DNA from: Burkholderiales bacterium
GTDB lineage: Bacteria; Pseudomonadota; Gammaproteobacteria; Burkholderiales; Burkholderiaceae_C
NCBI GenBank assembly: GCA_947372465.1
Contig: CANBTT010000022.1
Span: 1 to 43,725 of the forward strand
Direction: 5' to 3'
DNA length: 43,725 nucleotides
Shown here: positions 1 to 6,678 of the stretch, piece after piece
Layout: each line of letters begins with the position of its first letter
Position numbering within the stretch: position 1 is the stretch's first letter
Position numbers and translations under genes: made by a program
Notes under the pieces: model-generated
The model's database searches: none
Seen by the model: only the letters and a program-made list of their open reading frames with translations
Told to the model about the DNA's origin: nothing

Positions 1-179
1 GAAGTGATTCCCCAGTAAGAAGTGGAGTTGCTGTTGGATTTTGTGAAAGTGGCTGATTTGCCACCTTGTGAAGCATTTACCAAAGTTTGGTCCAAGTTAC
101 CATAAATGGTCATGGAAGATTGAGCAAAAGAAGTGCCCAAAGCTGCTAACGATGCCAAAGCAACGAGTGTTTTTTTCAT
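1..179 (-). CDS. Gram-negative porin, N-terminal fragment (cut by window edge)
   Basis: The minus strand read from 179 gives a signal peptide starting MKKTLVALASLAALGTSFA, followed by QSSMTIYGNLDQTLVNASQ. This is the classic start of Burkholderiales general porins: Ala-X-Ala signal peptidase site, then a first beta-strand of the QSSxTxYGxxD type. Such proteins form outer-membrane trimers that let small solutes diffuse. Only 59 codons are present; the gene continues past the left edge. A GGAG ribosome site at 189-192 sits nine bases before the ATG, supporting this start. The gene is divergent from coq7. The first 59 residues do not allow a substrate or paralogue assignment. Confidence 0.85.
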   Translation of the reverse strand, partial: MKKTLVALASLAALGTSFAQSSMTIYGNLDQTLVNASQGGKSATFTKSNSNSTSYWGIT

Positions 180-199
180 GTCAAGGTTCTCCAAGGTTT

Positions 200-228
200 A
201 TTAAAGAGCTGATAAGCGACTTTTTCAA
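200..228 (-). promoter_or_regulatory. Candidate porin promoter
   Basis: On the minus strand TTGAAA (228-223) and TTTAAT (205-200) are separated by exactly 17 bases. They match the sigma-70 consensus at four and five of six positions. Transcription would start only about 20 bases before the porin ATG, giving a short leader that still contains the GGAG site. The rest of the 180-473 gap shows no gene. A TTGACA at 370-375 is too far (27 bases) from the TATAAG at 403-408 to be a canonical coq7 promoter. Confidence 0.35.
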
Positions 229-473
229 ACAAAATGTCATCGTCCGAAGCCTCAGCCAACCCCCTTTATTGGGAAGTTGTCGTTATTGAACCAGAGTCAG
301 AGCGGGTGCGCAAAGCTTTTCGAATCAAAAAGGGTTATTGCGTTGGCACCAGACAACACTTTATGCCTTTTGACACTCAAAAGACGACCACGAGTCCCTG
401 CGTATAAGTTAATCTACTAACAGTAAAAACCCTAGGTTGCACCCCCCTGCCTTTGACCACAGCATTGCCCTTC

Positions 474-1106
474 ATGAACACCGCCACTGATCATCTTTTA
501 ATTGCCATTGACGACGCACTCAGAACTGTTTTTGCCCAGCAGCATCCTTCGCGCGCGAACCCCGCTGACAAAGAAGCGGAGGCGCCGCTCACAGCTGAAG
601 AAAAAAAACGCTCTGCGGCGCTCATGCGCGTCAACCATGTGGGAGAAATTTGCGCCCAGGCCCTTTACAGCTCTCAAGCCTTGGCCACCCATGACCCCAA
701 AATTGCAGCCCAGTTCAAGCGCGCCAGCATTGAAGAGAGCGACCACCTGGCTTGGACACACGATCGTCTCAAGGCATTGGGCAGTCACCCCAGTTACCTC
801 AATCCACTGTGGTACGCCGGCGCCTTTGCGTTGGGGCTGGCCGTTGGCAAGGCCGGCAAAGATGCGGTGAGCCTGGGGTTTGTGATGGAGACCGAGAAAC
901 AAGTGGAGGCTCATTTGTCTTCTCACTTGGATTTGCTGCCCGTCGCAGATCAAAAATCCAAAGCCATTGTTGAACAAATGAAGACCGACGAAGCGGTGCA
1001 TGCCAGAGACGCCATGCGTGCAGGGGGCGTTGAGCTCCCAATGCCCTTCAAGTTTTTTATGAAAATGAGCGCCAAAGTCATGACCACGCTGGCGCACCAC
1101 ATTTAA
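474..1106 (+). CDS. coq7: 2-polyprenyl-3-methyl-6-methoxy-1,4-benzoquinone monooxygenase (Coq7)
   Basis: Di-iron hydroxylase that performs the penultimate hydroxylation in ubiquinone biosynthesis at the cytoplasmic membrane. The 210-residue product shows the carboxylate and histidine ligands of the Coq7/CLK-1 ferritin-like fold: RVNHVGE (Glu58), EESDH (Glu88, His91), METEKQVEAH (Glu139 to His147) and DEAVH (Glu173, His176). A hydrophobic stretch around residues 111-125 fits the membrane-facing helix. Length is normal for beta-proteobacterial Coq7. The start is taken at ATG 474 (MNTATDHL), which matches the usual N-terminus; an in-frame TTG at 453 would add seven residues. Neither start has a good Shine-Dalgarno site. 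The gene converges with the OsmC-family gene. Confidence 0.95.
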   Translation: MNTATDHLLIAIDDALRTVFAQQHPSRANPADKEAEAPLTAEEKKRSAALMRVNHVGEICAQALYSSQALATHDPKIAAQFKRASIEESDHLAWTHDRLKALGSHPSYLNPLWYAGAFALGLAVGKAGKDAVSLGFVMETEKQVEAHLSSHLDLLPVADQKSKAIVEQMKTDEAVHARDAMRAGGVELPMPFKFFMKMSAKVMTTLAHHI

Positions 1107-1188
1107 AGTCGGCGCTCAAGTCTCCCGCCGCCTGAAGGCATTCAAAGCACCCATACCAGCCTGAAGAAGGCCCCAAACACCCAGCGCT

Positions 1189-1650
1189 TTAAACGCTTGG
1201 CTGGCTCTCTAGAATCTCAAAACTCGTGGTGATTTCCGCCGTTTTTGCAAGCATGATGCTCGCAGAGCAGTATTTGTCGTGGCTCATGGCGATGGCACGC
1301 TCAACGGCTGCCGGACTCAGTTGATGCCCCGTCAAGGTAAAGTGCATGTGGACCCTGGTGAACACCTTGGGATCCACCTCAGCACGCGTGCTTTCAAGCT
1401 TCACGCTGCAGCCTGTGACAAGGTGCCGGCCCCGTTTTAAGATGAGCACCACATCGTAAGCCGTGCACCCACCCGTGCCCGCAAGCACGGTCTCCATGGG
1501 CCTGGGCGCCAAATTTTGGCCGCCGTTTTGAGGCTTGTCCAGATCCGGCGCGCCATCCATCATGAACGCATGACCACTGCCCGTCTCTGCCAAAAAACCC
1601 ATGGACGATTTCGCCCCGGTTCCCCCCGTCCAACTCACTGTGCATTCCAT
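1189..1650 (-). CDS. OsmC-family protein, YhfA-like
   Basis: A 153-residue OsmC/Ohr-fold protein. Conserved redox cysteines are visible at Cys62 in GTGGCTAYDVV and Cys128 in HDKYCSASIML. These segments, the following LKRGR and the ITTSFEI end resemble E. coli YhfA more than classical OsmC or Ohr, so a peroxidase role is plausible but the physiological substrate is unknown. ATG 1650 is preferred over GTG 1659 because AAGGTGG lies five bases upstream and overlaps the GTG. It is divergent from ilvA across an intergenic region holding the dyad and candidate RNA described below. Ohr-type peroxidase specificity is not supported by the motifs. Confidence 0.88.
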   Translation of the reverse strand: MECTVSWTGGTGAKSSMGFLAETGSGHAFMMDGAPDLDKPQNGGQNLAPRPMETVLAGTGGCTAYDVVLILKRGRHLVTGCSVKLESTRAEVDPKVFTRVHMHFTLTGHQLSPAAVERAIAMSHDKYCSASIMLAKTAEITTSFEILESQPSV

Positions 1651-1686
1651 TTCATCCACCTTTTCATCAGGGTTTTACAAAATTTA

Positions 1687-1701
1687 TGTTGCAGTGCAAC
1701 A
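1687..1701. promoter_or_regulatory. Perfect dyad TGTTGCA-G-TGCAACA (candidate operator)
   Basis: Seven-base arms around a single central G form a perfect 15-base palindrome. It overlaps the -35 element of the candidate RNA promoter and lies 37 bases upstream of the OsmC-family ATG on the other strand, so one dimeric regulator could control both directions. A third copy of the half-site TGTTGCA lies at 1742-1748. TGC/GCA dyads of this kind resemble targets reported for the polyhydroxyalkanoate regulator PhaR, but this attribution is only a suggestion. Confidence 0.5.
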
Positions 1702-1717
1702 CATTCATTGATATATT
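1689..1717 (+). promoter_or_regulatory. Candidate sigma-70 promoter of intergenic RNA
   Basis: TTGCAG at 1689-1694 and TATATT at 1712-1717 have a 17-base spacer. The -10 hexamer is preceded by TGA, giving an extended -10 (TGATATATT). The predicted transcription start is near 1724. The -35 half is only a 3/6 match but the extended -10 can compensate. Confidence 0.5.
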
Positions 1718-1723
1718 GGAGAC

Positions 1724-1816
1724 GTGTTCAATGCATTGCTGTGTTGCACCGATTGTCTCCTCCACCTGCTACAGGTGGATTTATCCCCGAACCCCATGGG
1801 TTCGGGGCTTTTTTTT
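1724..1816 (+). ncRNA. Candidate small RNA or ilvA leader RNA
   Basis: Between the extended -10 promoter and a strong terminator lies about 93 bases with clear secondary structure and no convincing ORF. An 8-bp hairpin with a 3-base loop (1761-1768 pairs with 1772-1779, loop CTA) is followed after five bases by a perfect 10-bp terminator hairpin. The 5' part contains the palindrome CAATGCATTG at 1729-1738. Promoter, stem, stem and U-run make the standard layout of a free-standing bacterial sRNA. Because ilvA starts 125 bases further on in the same direction, it could instead be an attenuator-like leader; no Ile/Leu/Val-rich leader peptide and no antiterminator pairing were found. I do not recognise the RNA as a named family. 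Confidence 0.5.
1785..1816 (+). terminator. Strong intrinsic terminator upstream of ilvA
   Basis: CCCCGAACCC (1785-1794) pairs perfectly with GGGTTCGGGG (1798-1807) around the loop CAT, followed by C and eight T residues (1809-1816). No plus-strand protein gene ends before it, since the OsmC-family gene is on the other strand, so it must end an RNA that starts within the intergenic region or coq7 readthrough. Confidence 0.85.
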
Positions 1817-1940
1817 GAGACAAGTCTTCTTGACCCATCCCAAGGAATTGATGTATTTTCGCACCGAAGACTGGCTTTGGTGTCAAGCGCTTTGCTTTTA
1901 ACGCTCAGATCCAAGTGTGCGCACGCTTAAAATCAAGCCC

Positions 1941-3557
1941 ATGAGCAACACCACACCCCGATCGCGCCCAAGCAGCCCCAAAAAACCATCCGCATCAAAA
2001 CCCAAGGATTTGACGCCGGCAGATTATCTAAAAAGAATTTTGAATGCCAAGGTCTACGACGTGGCACACGAGTCGGAGTTGACGCTTGCCAAAACCTTGA
2101 GTGCTCGGCTGGGCAACCACGTGCTTTTAAAGCGCGAAGATCAACAAGCCGTGTTCAGCTTCAAGCTCAGAGGGGCCTACAACAAAATGGCGCATTTGAG
2201 CGCCGCGCAGCTCAAAAAGGGCGTGATCTGCGCCTCTGCTGGCAACCACGCACAAGGCGTCGCCCTGGGCGCCAAGACCTTGGGCTCTAAGGCCATCATC
2301 GTCATGCCCATCACCACCCCAGAGGTCAAGATCAGTGCCGTCAAAGCACTTGGAGGCGAGGTGGTGCTGCACGGCGAGAGTTATTCGGATGCTTACGAGC
2401 ACGCCTTGCGCTTAGAAAAGAAAAAGGGGCTCACCTTTGTTCACCCCTTTGATGACCCGGATGTGATTGCGGGCCAAGGCACCATCGCGATGGAAATTTT
2501 AAGGCAGTGCCCGGGCCCCTTGGACGCCATTTTTGTGGCCATTGGGGGGGGCGGCCTGATCTCAGGTGTTGCCAACTACTGCAAGGCCGTGCGCCCCGAT
2601 GTTCGGGTCATTGGTGTACAGATGAACGACTCCAATGCGATGATGCAGTCGGTTCAGGCCGGACACCGAGTCAATCTGAGCGATGTGGGACTCTTTTCTG
2701 ACGGCACGGCTGTCAAACTCGTGGGCCAAGAAACCTTTCGTGTGAGTCGCCATCTGGTGGACGAGTACATGACGGTTGACACGGACGAAGTGTGTGCAGC
2801 CATCAAAGATATTTTTATCGATACCAGAAGCATCGTGGAACCAGCGGGTGCATTGGCCGTGGCTGCGATCAAAAAATACACCGCCCTTCACAGGTCCAAA
2901 GGACACACCTTTGCCGCGATTTTGTGTGGTGCAAACATGAATTTTGATCGACTGCGTTTTGTGGCAGAACGCGCCGAAGTGGGAGAGCACAGAGAGGCCT
3001 TGTTTGCCGTGACCATTCCAGAAGCCAGGGGCAGCTTTAAACAGTTTTGTGAATTGCTCGGCGCCTTGCCGTCTTTTGGAGCAAGCGCCTCTCCAAGACA
3101 AGTCACCGAATTCAATTACCGCATGAACGACAGTGCTTTGGCCCATGTGTTTGTGGGGCTGACCACCACCAAGGCGATGGAGAGCAAACAAATCACTCGC
3201 CACTTGAACCAACACGGCTTCAAGTCCTTGGACCTCACGCACGATGATTTGGCCAAAGAGCACATCCGCCACATGGTGGGGGGTGCCAGCTCGGTGGCCA
3301 AAGACGAGCGGCTTTTGCGGTTCATTTTTCCAGAGCGCCCAGGTGCCTTGATGAAATTTTTGAGCACCATGCAGCCCAATTGGAACATCAGTCTCTTTCA
3401 CTACAGAAACCAAGGGGCAGACCATGGGCGCATCTTGGTGGGTTTGCAAGTGCCCAAAGCAGAGGACAAACAGTTCAAAACATTTTTAAAAGTTCTGGGC
3501 TACCCCTGCATCGAAGAAACGCTCAACCCTGTCTATCAATTGTTCTTAAAGAAATGA
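1941..3557 (+). CDS. ilvA: Threonine ammonia-lyase, biosynthetic (threonine deaminase)
   Basis: PLP enzyme that deaminates threonine to 2-oxobutanoate, the committed step to isoleucine. The 538-residue product has the PLP lysine in FSFKLRGAYNKM (Lys75), the substrate loop SAGNHAQG near 99-106 and the phosphate-binding GGGGL at 202-206. Two ACT-like regulatory repeats occupy roughly residues 345-538; the second includes FPERPGALMKF. Having both repeats points to the long, isoleucine-inhibited biosynthetic form rather than the short catabolic one. ATG 1941 is chosen; a GTG at 1917 would add eight residues. The Ser/Pro/Lys-rich first 20 residues extend the N-terminus slightly compared with E. 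coli. It is followed by convergent gspC. Confidence 0.95.
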   Translation: MSNTTPRSRPSSPKKPSASKPKDLTPADYLKRILNAKVYDVAHESELTLAKTLSARLGNHVLLKREDQQAVFSFKLRGAYNKMAHLSAAQLKKGVICASAGNHAQGVALGAKTLGSKAIIVMPITTPEVKISAVKALGGEVVLHGESYSDAYEHALRLEKKKGLTFVHPFDDPDVIAGQGTIAMEILRQCPGPLDAIFVAIGGGGLISGVANYCKAVRPDVRVIGVQMNDSNAMMQSVQAGHRVNLSDVGLFSDGTAVKLVGQETFRVSRHLVDEYMTVDTDEVCAAIKDIFIDTRSIVEPAGALAVAAIKKYTALHRSKGHTFAAILCGANMNFDRLRFVAERAEVGEHREALFAVTIPEARGSFKQFCELLGALPSFGASASPRQVTEFNYRMNDSALAHVFVGLTTTKAMESKQITRHLNQHGFKSLDLTHDDLAKEHIRHMVGGASSVAKDERLLRFIFPERPGALMKFLSTMQPNWNISLFHYRNQGADHGRILVGLQVPKAEDKQFKTFLKVLGYPCIEETLNPVYQLFLKK

Positions 3558-3603
3558 GCGCGCAGTGCTGCTCTGAGAGATCTCTTGCCTGCTCGCGACT
3601 GGC

Positions 3604-4107
3604 CTAGACACCCTTTAAGACGGGCAAGTTCAGAACAAGTGTGACTGGCCCAGTAGGACTTGGGCCCAGTTTGGCGCCCTTGGAGGCCAAGGCGAGCAAA
3701 AACAAACCCGGCTCCACCTCGTCACCAACTTTGTAGGGTTTGGCCAATTGCTGATCCAAGCTCAAGAGGGCCATTCCAAGCTGCGAGCCCTGTGCGTAGA
3801 CCACGCCCAGCAAACGAACGCGCGAATTGAGCAAACCGAGTTCTTGCGCCTGCAACTCCTGCGCACTCAAAGGGGCGATTTGAGCGCCAGGTGCGTCTCC
3901 AAGCGCCGCGCGAAGTTCACCGACAGTGGGGACCTGAAGGTCCTCAGACAAACGACCCACGCTCTTCGCGGGCACCTCGTCTTGCTGGGAGGCCTGCCAC
4001 TTAAAGCCCCAATAAACAGCGCTGTAAAAAAGCACCGCCCAAGCACAAAACGTCAGGGCCCAAAGGGCGCTTTTAGACAGGGGCTGATCGGCTTTGGCGT
4101 AATTCAT
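3604..4107 (-). CDS. gspC: Type II secretion inner-membrane protein GspC (short form)
   Basis: This 167-residue protein has a cytoplasmic N-terminus, one membrane segment (about residues 15-35) and a periplasmic homology-region-like domain at about 95-165. The pattern VRLLGVVYAQG, LSLDQQLAKPYKVGDEV, FLLALASKGAKL resembles the beta-rich HR domain that contacts the N0 domain of secretin GspD. It ends soon after HR, so no PDZ domain or coiled coil follows as in longer GspC proteins. It is divergent from the gspG-F operon and convergent with ilvA. No clear Shine-Dalgarno sequence precedes ATG 4107. GspC is poorly conserved; position beside gspG adds much of the support. Confidence 0.82.
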   Translation of the reverse strand: MNYAKADQPLSKSALWALTFCAWAVLFYSAVYWGFKWQASQQDEVPAKSVGRLSEDLQVPTVGELRAALGDAPGAQIAPLSAQELQAQELGLLNSRVRLLGVVYAQGSQLGMALLSLDQQLAKPYKVGDEVEPGLFLLALASKGAKLGPSPTGPVTLVLNLPVLKGV

Positions 4108-4287
4108 TTAAAAAGCAGTCAAGTCAATGGATGTCGTTGTGACGCGTTGTGGGCGTGTGACACCATTTTAGACATGCTTTTGATTTTCAAGACAATGAAT
4201 TTGACGCTTGCATGACAAACCCCAAAAAATCATCCGACGATGAGGCCCACTTTCGCTTGATTGCGCTAGATTGAGCTTGTGTGCGCT

Positions 4288-4317
4288 TGGACACACAGGC
4301 CATAAAATTGGTAGGAT
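4288..4317 (+). promoter_or_regulatory. Candidate promoter of the gspG-F operon
   Basis: TGGACA (4288-4293, 5/6 match) and TAGGAT (4312-4317, 4/6) are 18 bases apart, placing transcription start near 4324 and leaving a leader of roughly 135-195 bases before gspG. A small dyad TGTGT-N8-ACACA (4279-4295) overlaps the -35 and could be an operator. The rest of the gspC-gspG gap (about 410 bases) shows no convincing gene. Confidence 0.35.
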
Positions 4318-4518
4318 AATCCAAGCAGACACGCCCCTCGACCTTCTTGAACGTCTTGTGGCAAAGGACTGCCTCGCCGATTGATCTGCCAAGGTCACCG
4401 CCTGAGATGCACACGTGAATTTTTTATTTTTCACTGCCTTTTTTTTATCTCTATCCTTATGACCACCATGCCCACCATTTCAAAAGAATTTGACTGCAAT
4501 GCAGCCCCTTCAAAACGC

Positions 4519-4953
4519 ATGCACAAGCGCAGGCTCATCATCGCTTGTCAAAAGGGATTCACCTTGATTGAGTTGATGGTGGTCTTGGTCATCATTGGCG
4601 TCTTGGCCGCTCTCATCGTGCCCAATGTGATCGACCGAGCCGACGATGCGCGGGTCACTGCCGCCAAAACAGACATCAACAACATCTCGCAAGCGCTCAA
4701 ACTCTACAAACTGGACAATCAGCGCTTTCCTGGAGCGGATCAAGGCCTGCAAGCCCTGGTCGTCAAACCAAGCGTTGGGGCCGTGCCCTTGAACTGGAAG
4801 CCTTACATTGACAAATTGCCCACAGACCCCTGGGGTCGCCCCTATCAATATTTGGTACCAGGCATCAAGGGCGAGGTCGATGTGATGTCTTTGGGCGCTG
4901 ATGGTCAAAGTGGGGGTGAAGGCAAGAATGCCGATCTAGGGAGTTGGCAATAA
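4519..4953 (+). CDS. gspG: Major pseudopilin GspG
   Basis: Main subunit of the T2SS pseudopilus, which acts as a piston in the periplasm. The prepilin leader ends QKG with cleavage before FTLIELMVVLVIIGVLAAL; Glu18 is the +5 glutamate of the mature chain. The body carries the family segment LKLYKLDNQRFP and the WGRPYQYLVPG strand. The C-terminal LGADGQSGGEGKNADLGSW contains the calcium-binding loop of GspG. Start at ATG 4519 gives a 144-residue precursor with a normal 13-residue leader. ATG 4459 is an in-frame alternative giving a 33-residue leader; neither start has a clear ribosome site. It is the first gene of the operon. Confidence 0.95.
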   Translation: MHKRRLIIACQKGFTLIELMVVLVIIGVLAALIVPNVIDRADDARVTAAKTDINNISQALKLYKLDNQRFPGADQGLQALVVKPSVGAVPLNWKPYIDKLPTDPWGRPYQYLVPGIKGEVDVMSLGADGQSGGEGKNADLGSWQ

Positions 4954-4965
4954 ACGAGGCGCTCC

Positions 4966-5421
4966 ATGAACAAGGGCCATTTTGATCCTCCTCCAAGACT
5001 CGACTTGGGCTTTACCTTGCTCGAACTCTTGGTCGTGCTCCTGATCATGGCCCTGGGTTCGGCTGGCGTTGCTTTGTCAATGCGCCAGTCACCCGAGCAG
5101 GCTTTGGAGCGCGAGGCTCAAAGGCTGATTTATTGGTTGGAGCTTGCTCGCATACAGTCCAACACACAAGGTCAGCGCGTCCTTTTGACTGCCAACGATC
5201 AAGGCTATGTGTTTTCAAGCACGGGGCCCTCGAGCTTGCCCAAGGCAAGCATTCCCTGGCTCGAAAGCGGCACCCAATTGCTCTCTCCGGTCAATGCACT
5301 GGTGCTTGGGCCAGAGCCGATTTTGAGCCCCCAATCGATTGAACTGGGCATGCGTCAACAAAACGGCCTTCGCATCAAGGTGGGTACCCATGGGCTCGAA
5401 CCCTTTGCCATTGTGCGTTGA
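4966..5421 (+). CDS. gspH: Minor pseudopilin GspH
   Basis: Type IV pilin-like precursor of 151 residues with cleavage Gly15|Phe16 and Glu20 at mature position +5 (GFTLLELLVVLLIMA). The remainder is a variable periplasmic domain typical of GspH, which joins the pseudopilus shaft to the tip complex. GAGG lies eight bases before ATG 4966. It follows gspG by 12 bases. Identification as H rather than another minor pseudopilin relies on order (G-H-I-J-K) and size. Confidence 0.88.
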   Translation: MNKGHFDPPPRLDLGFTLLELLVVLLIMALGSAGVALSMRQSPEQALEREAQRLIYWLELARIQSNTQGQRVLLTANDQGYVFSSTGPSSLPKASIPWLESGTQLLSPVNALVLGPEPILSPQSIELGMRQQNGLRIKVGTHGLEPFAIVR

Positions 5422-5437
5422 ACACTTTTTTTAAGCC

Positions 5438-5827
5438 ATGAGTCGCCCCAATCACGCCCCTTGCCCAGATTCACAACTTAGTCAAGGTTTTACCTTGATC
5501 GAGGTGCTGGTGGCCTTGTTCATTGTGGCACTCACCCTGATCACCGGCGTCAAAGCGTCCAGCACACTCATGCAAAGTGCTGAACGCCAACAAAGCACAC
5601 TCTTGGCACAGTTGTGCATTGACAATTATTTGATCGGCATACGCCTAAGCAAGCAACTCCCTGGCACGGGAGAGCAGTTGAGTGTTTGCCAACAGGCCTC
5701 ACAAAGCATCACCTTGCGGGCTCAGATCAACACCACGCCGAACCCAAGCTTTAGACGCTTGGACATCCAAGCCTTTCAGCGCGACACGCCCATCTTAACG
5801 GTGAGCACGGTGTTGGGCCTTTTATGA
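5438..5827 (+). CDS. gspI: Minor pseudopilin GspI
   Basis: A 129-residue prepilin-like protein with cleavage Gly17|Phe18 and Glu22 at +5 (GFTLIEVLVALFIVALTL). The downstream LIGIRL segment and small size match GspI, which nucleates the tip complex with GspJ and GspK. Its stop codon overlaps the gspJ start as ATGA, which suggests translational coupling. Confidence 0.9.
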   Translation: MSRPNHAPCPDSQLSQGFTLIEVLVALFIVALTLITGVKASSTLMQSAERQQSTLLAQLCIDNYLIGIRLSKQLPGTGEQLSVCQQASQSITLRAQINTTPNPSFRRLDIQAFQRDTPILTVSTVLGLL

Positions 5828-6678
5828 AAGAAAGCACCCGCTCCCTCCCCAAAGGCCATCTTGATCAAGCCAAGAAGACCCGCGCAGAGACGGGCTTCAC
5901 CTTGATTGAAGTGCTCCTGACTTTGTGGATCATGTCCATCATGGCGCTCATGAGTTGGCAATCGATTGACGCCATGGTGCGGGTCAGAGAACAAAGTTTG
6001 TCAAGCGTGGCCGACCTCTCGGTGGTCCAAACCGCCTTGGCCCAGTGGCAAACCGATCTCGATCAGGCCCTGAGTGCGGACGCAAGCGCCCAAATTCCCG
6101 GCATAGACTGGGACGGGCAAACGCTCAAAATGGTTCGCAAAAGCAGTGAGCCTTGGGGGCCACAGGGCGATCCTGGGCTTTGGGTGGTCGCATGGTCGGC
6201 CAAAATGGTCTCCAGCGAAGAGCTGGCCGGCCAAGATGCGGGGCAACGCTTGCCGGGTCTGTATTGGCTGCGGTGGCAGTCGCCCAGCTTCAAAACCCAA
6301 AACGATTTAAGTCGCCATTGGCAAACCGCCGCCAGCTGGGGAAAAAATGCGAGCCAGGACACGAGAGCCTTTGAAACCCTGCTGTTTCCCCTGCAAAACT
6401 GGCAGCTTTTTTATTACCGCCTGAACACGTGGAGCAACCCCCTCTCTAGCGCTGAGCTCATCAGCAACGCCACCAACACAGGCAACACGGGCAACCCGAA
6501 CGTGAACAACGCCCTCAGCTCATCAAGCACGCCAGACGGCATCCGTTTGAAACTCACCTTGAGCCCGCAAACAAAGCTGGGCGCATCCAGCACGGGACAA
6601 GAAAGCAGTTTGGCACAAACGCAAGATCCCTCTTTGACCATGGATTGGGTTCGACCCAATTTTTCCAATGCTCGCTAA
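5824..6678 (+). CDS. gspJ: Minor pseudopilin GspJ
   Basis: A 284-residue precursor with cleavage Gly24|Phe25 and Glu29 at +5 (GFTLIEVLLTLWIMSIMAL). The long periplasmic domain, with W-rich segments such as GPQGDPGLWVVAW, fits GspJ of the tip complex. It is longer than the roughly 200 residues of classical GspJ, with a Ser/Asn/Thr-rich insertion near residues 210-235. It overlaps gspI by 4 bases and gspK by 11, so the three tip components are probably co-translated. Confidence 0.9.
   Translation: MKESTRSLPKGHLDQAKKTRAETGFTLIEVLLTLWIMSIMALMSWQSIDAMVRVREQSLSSVADLSVVQTALAQWQTDLDQALSADASAQIPGIDWDGQTLKMVRKSSEPWGPQGDPGLWVVAWSAKMVSSEELAGQDAGQRLPGLYWLRWQSPSFKTQNDLSRHWQTAASWGKNASQDTRAFETLLFPLQNWQLFYYRLNTWSNPLSSAELISNATNTGNTGNPNVNNALSSSSTPDGIRLKLTLSPQTKLGASSTGQESSLAQTQDPSLTMDWVRPNFSNAR

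Noticed and set aside
370..408. TTGACA and TATAAG upstream of coq7 as a promoter
   Set aside because: The spacer is 27 bases, outside the sigma-70 range.
498..1100. 200-codon open frame antisense to coq7
   Set aside because: It lies wholly opposite a clear coq7 gene, has no recognisable family pattern, and is explained by the codon bias of coq7.
1686..1930. Short plus-strand frames covering the intergenic terminator upstream of ilvA
   Set aside because: They run through the terminator stem, lack ribosome sites and are not rich in Ile, Leu or Val, so a classic attenuation leader peptide is not supported.
2562..3449. 295-codon open frame opposite ilvA
   Set aside because: No domain pattern and full overlap with the conserved catalytic and regulatory parts of ilvA.
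4168..4434. 88-codon minus-strand frame in the gspC-gspG gap
   Set aside because: Basic and Ser/Arg-rich without any family signal; it covers the likely gspG promoter. Treated as chance.
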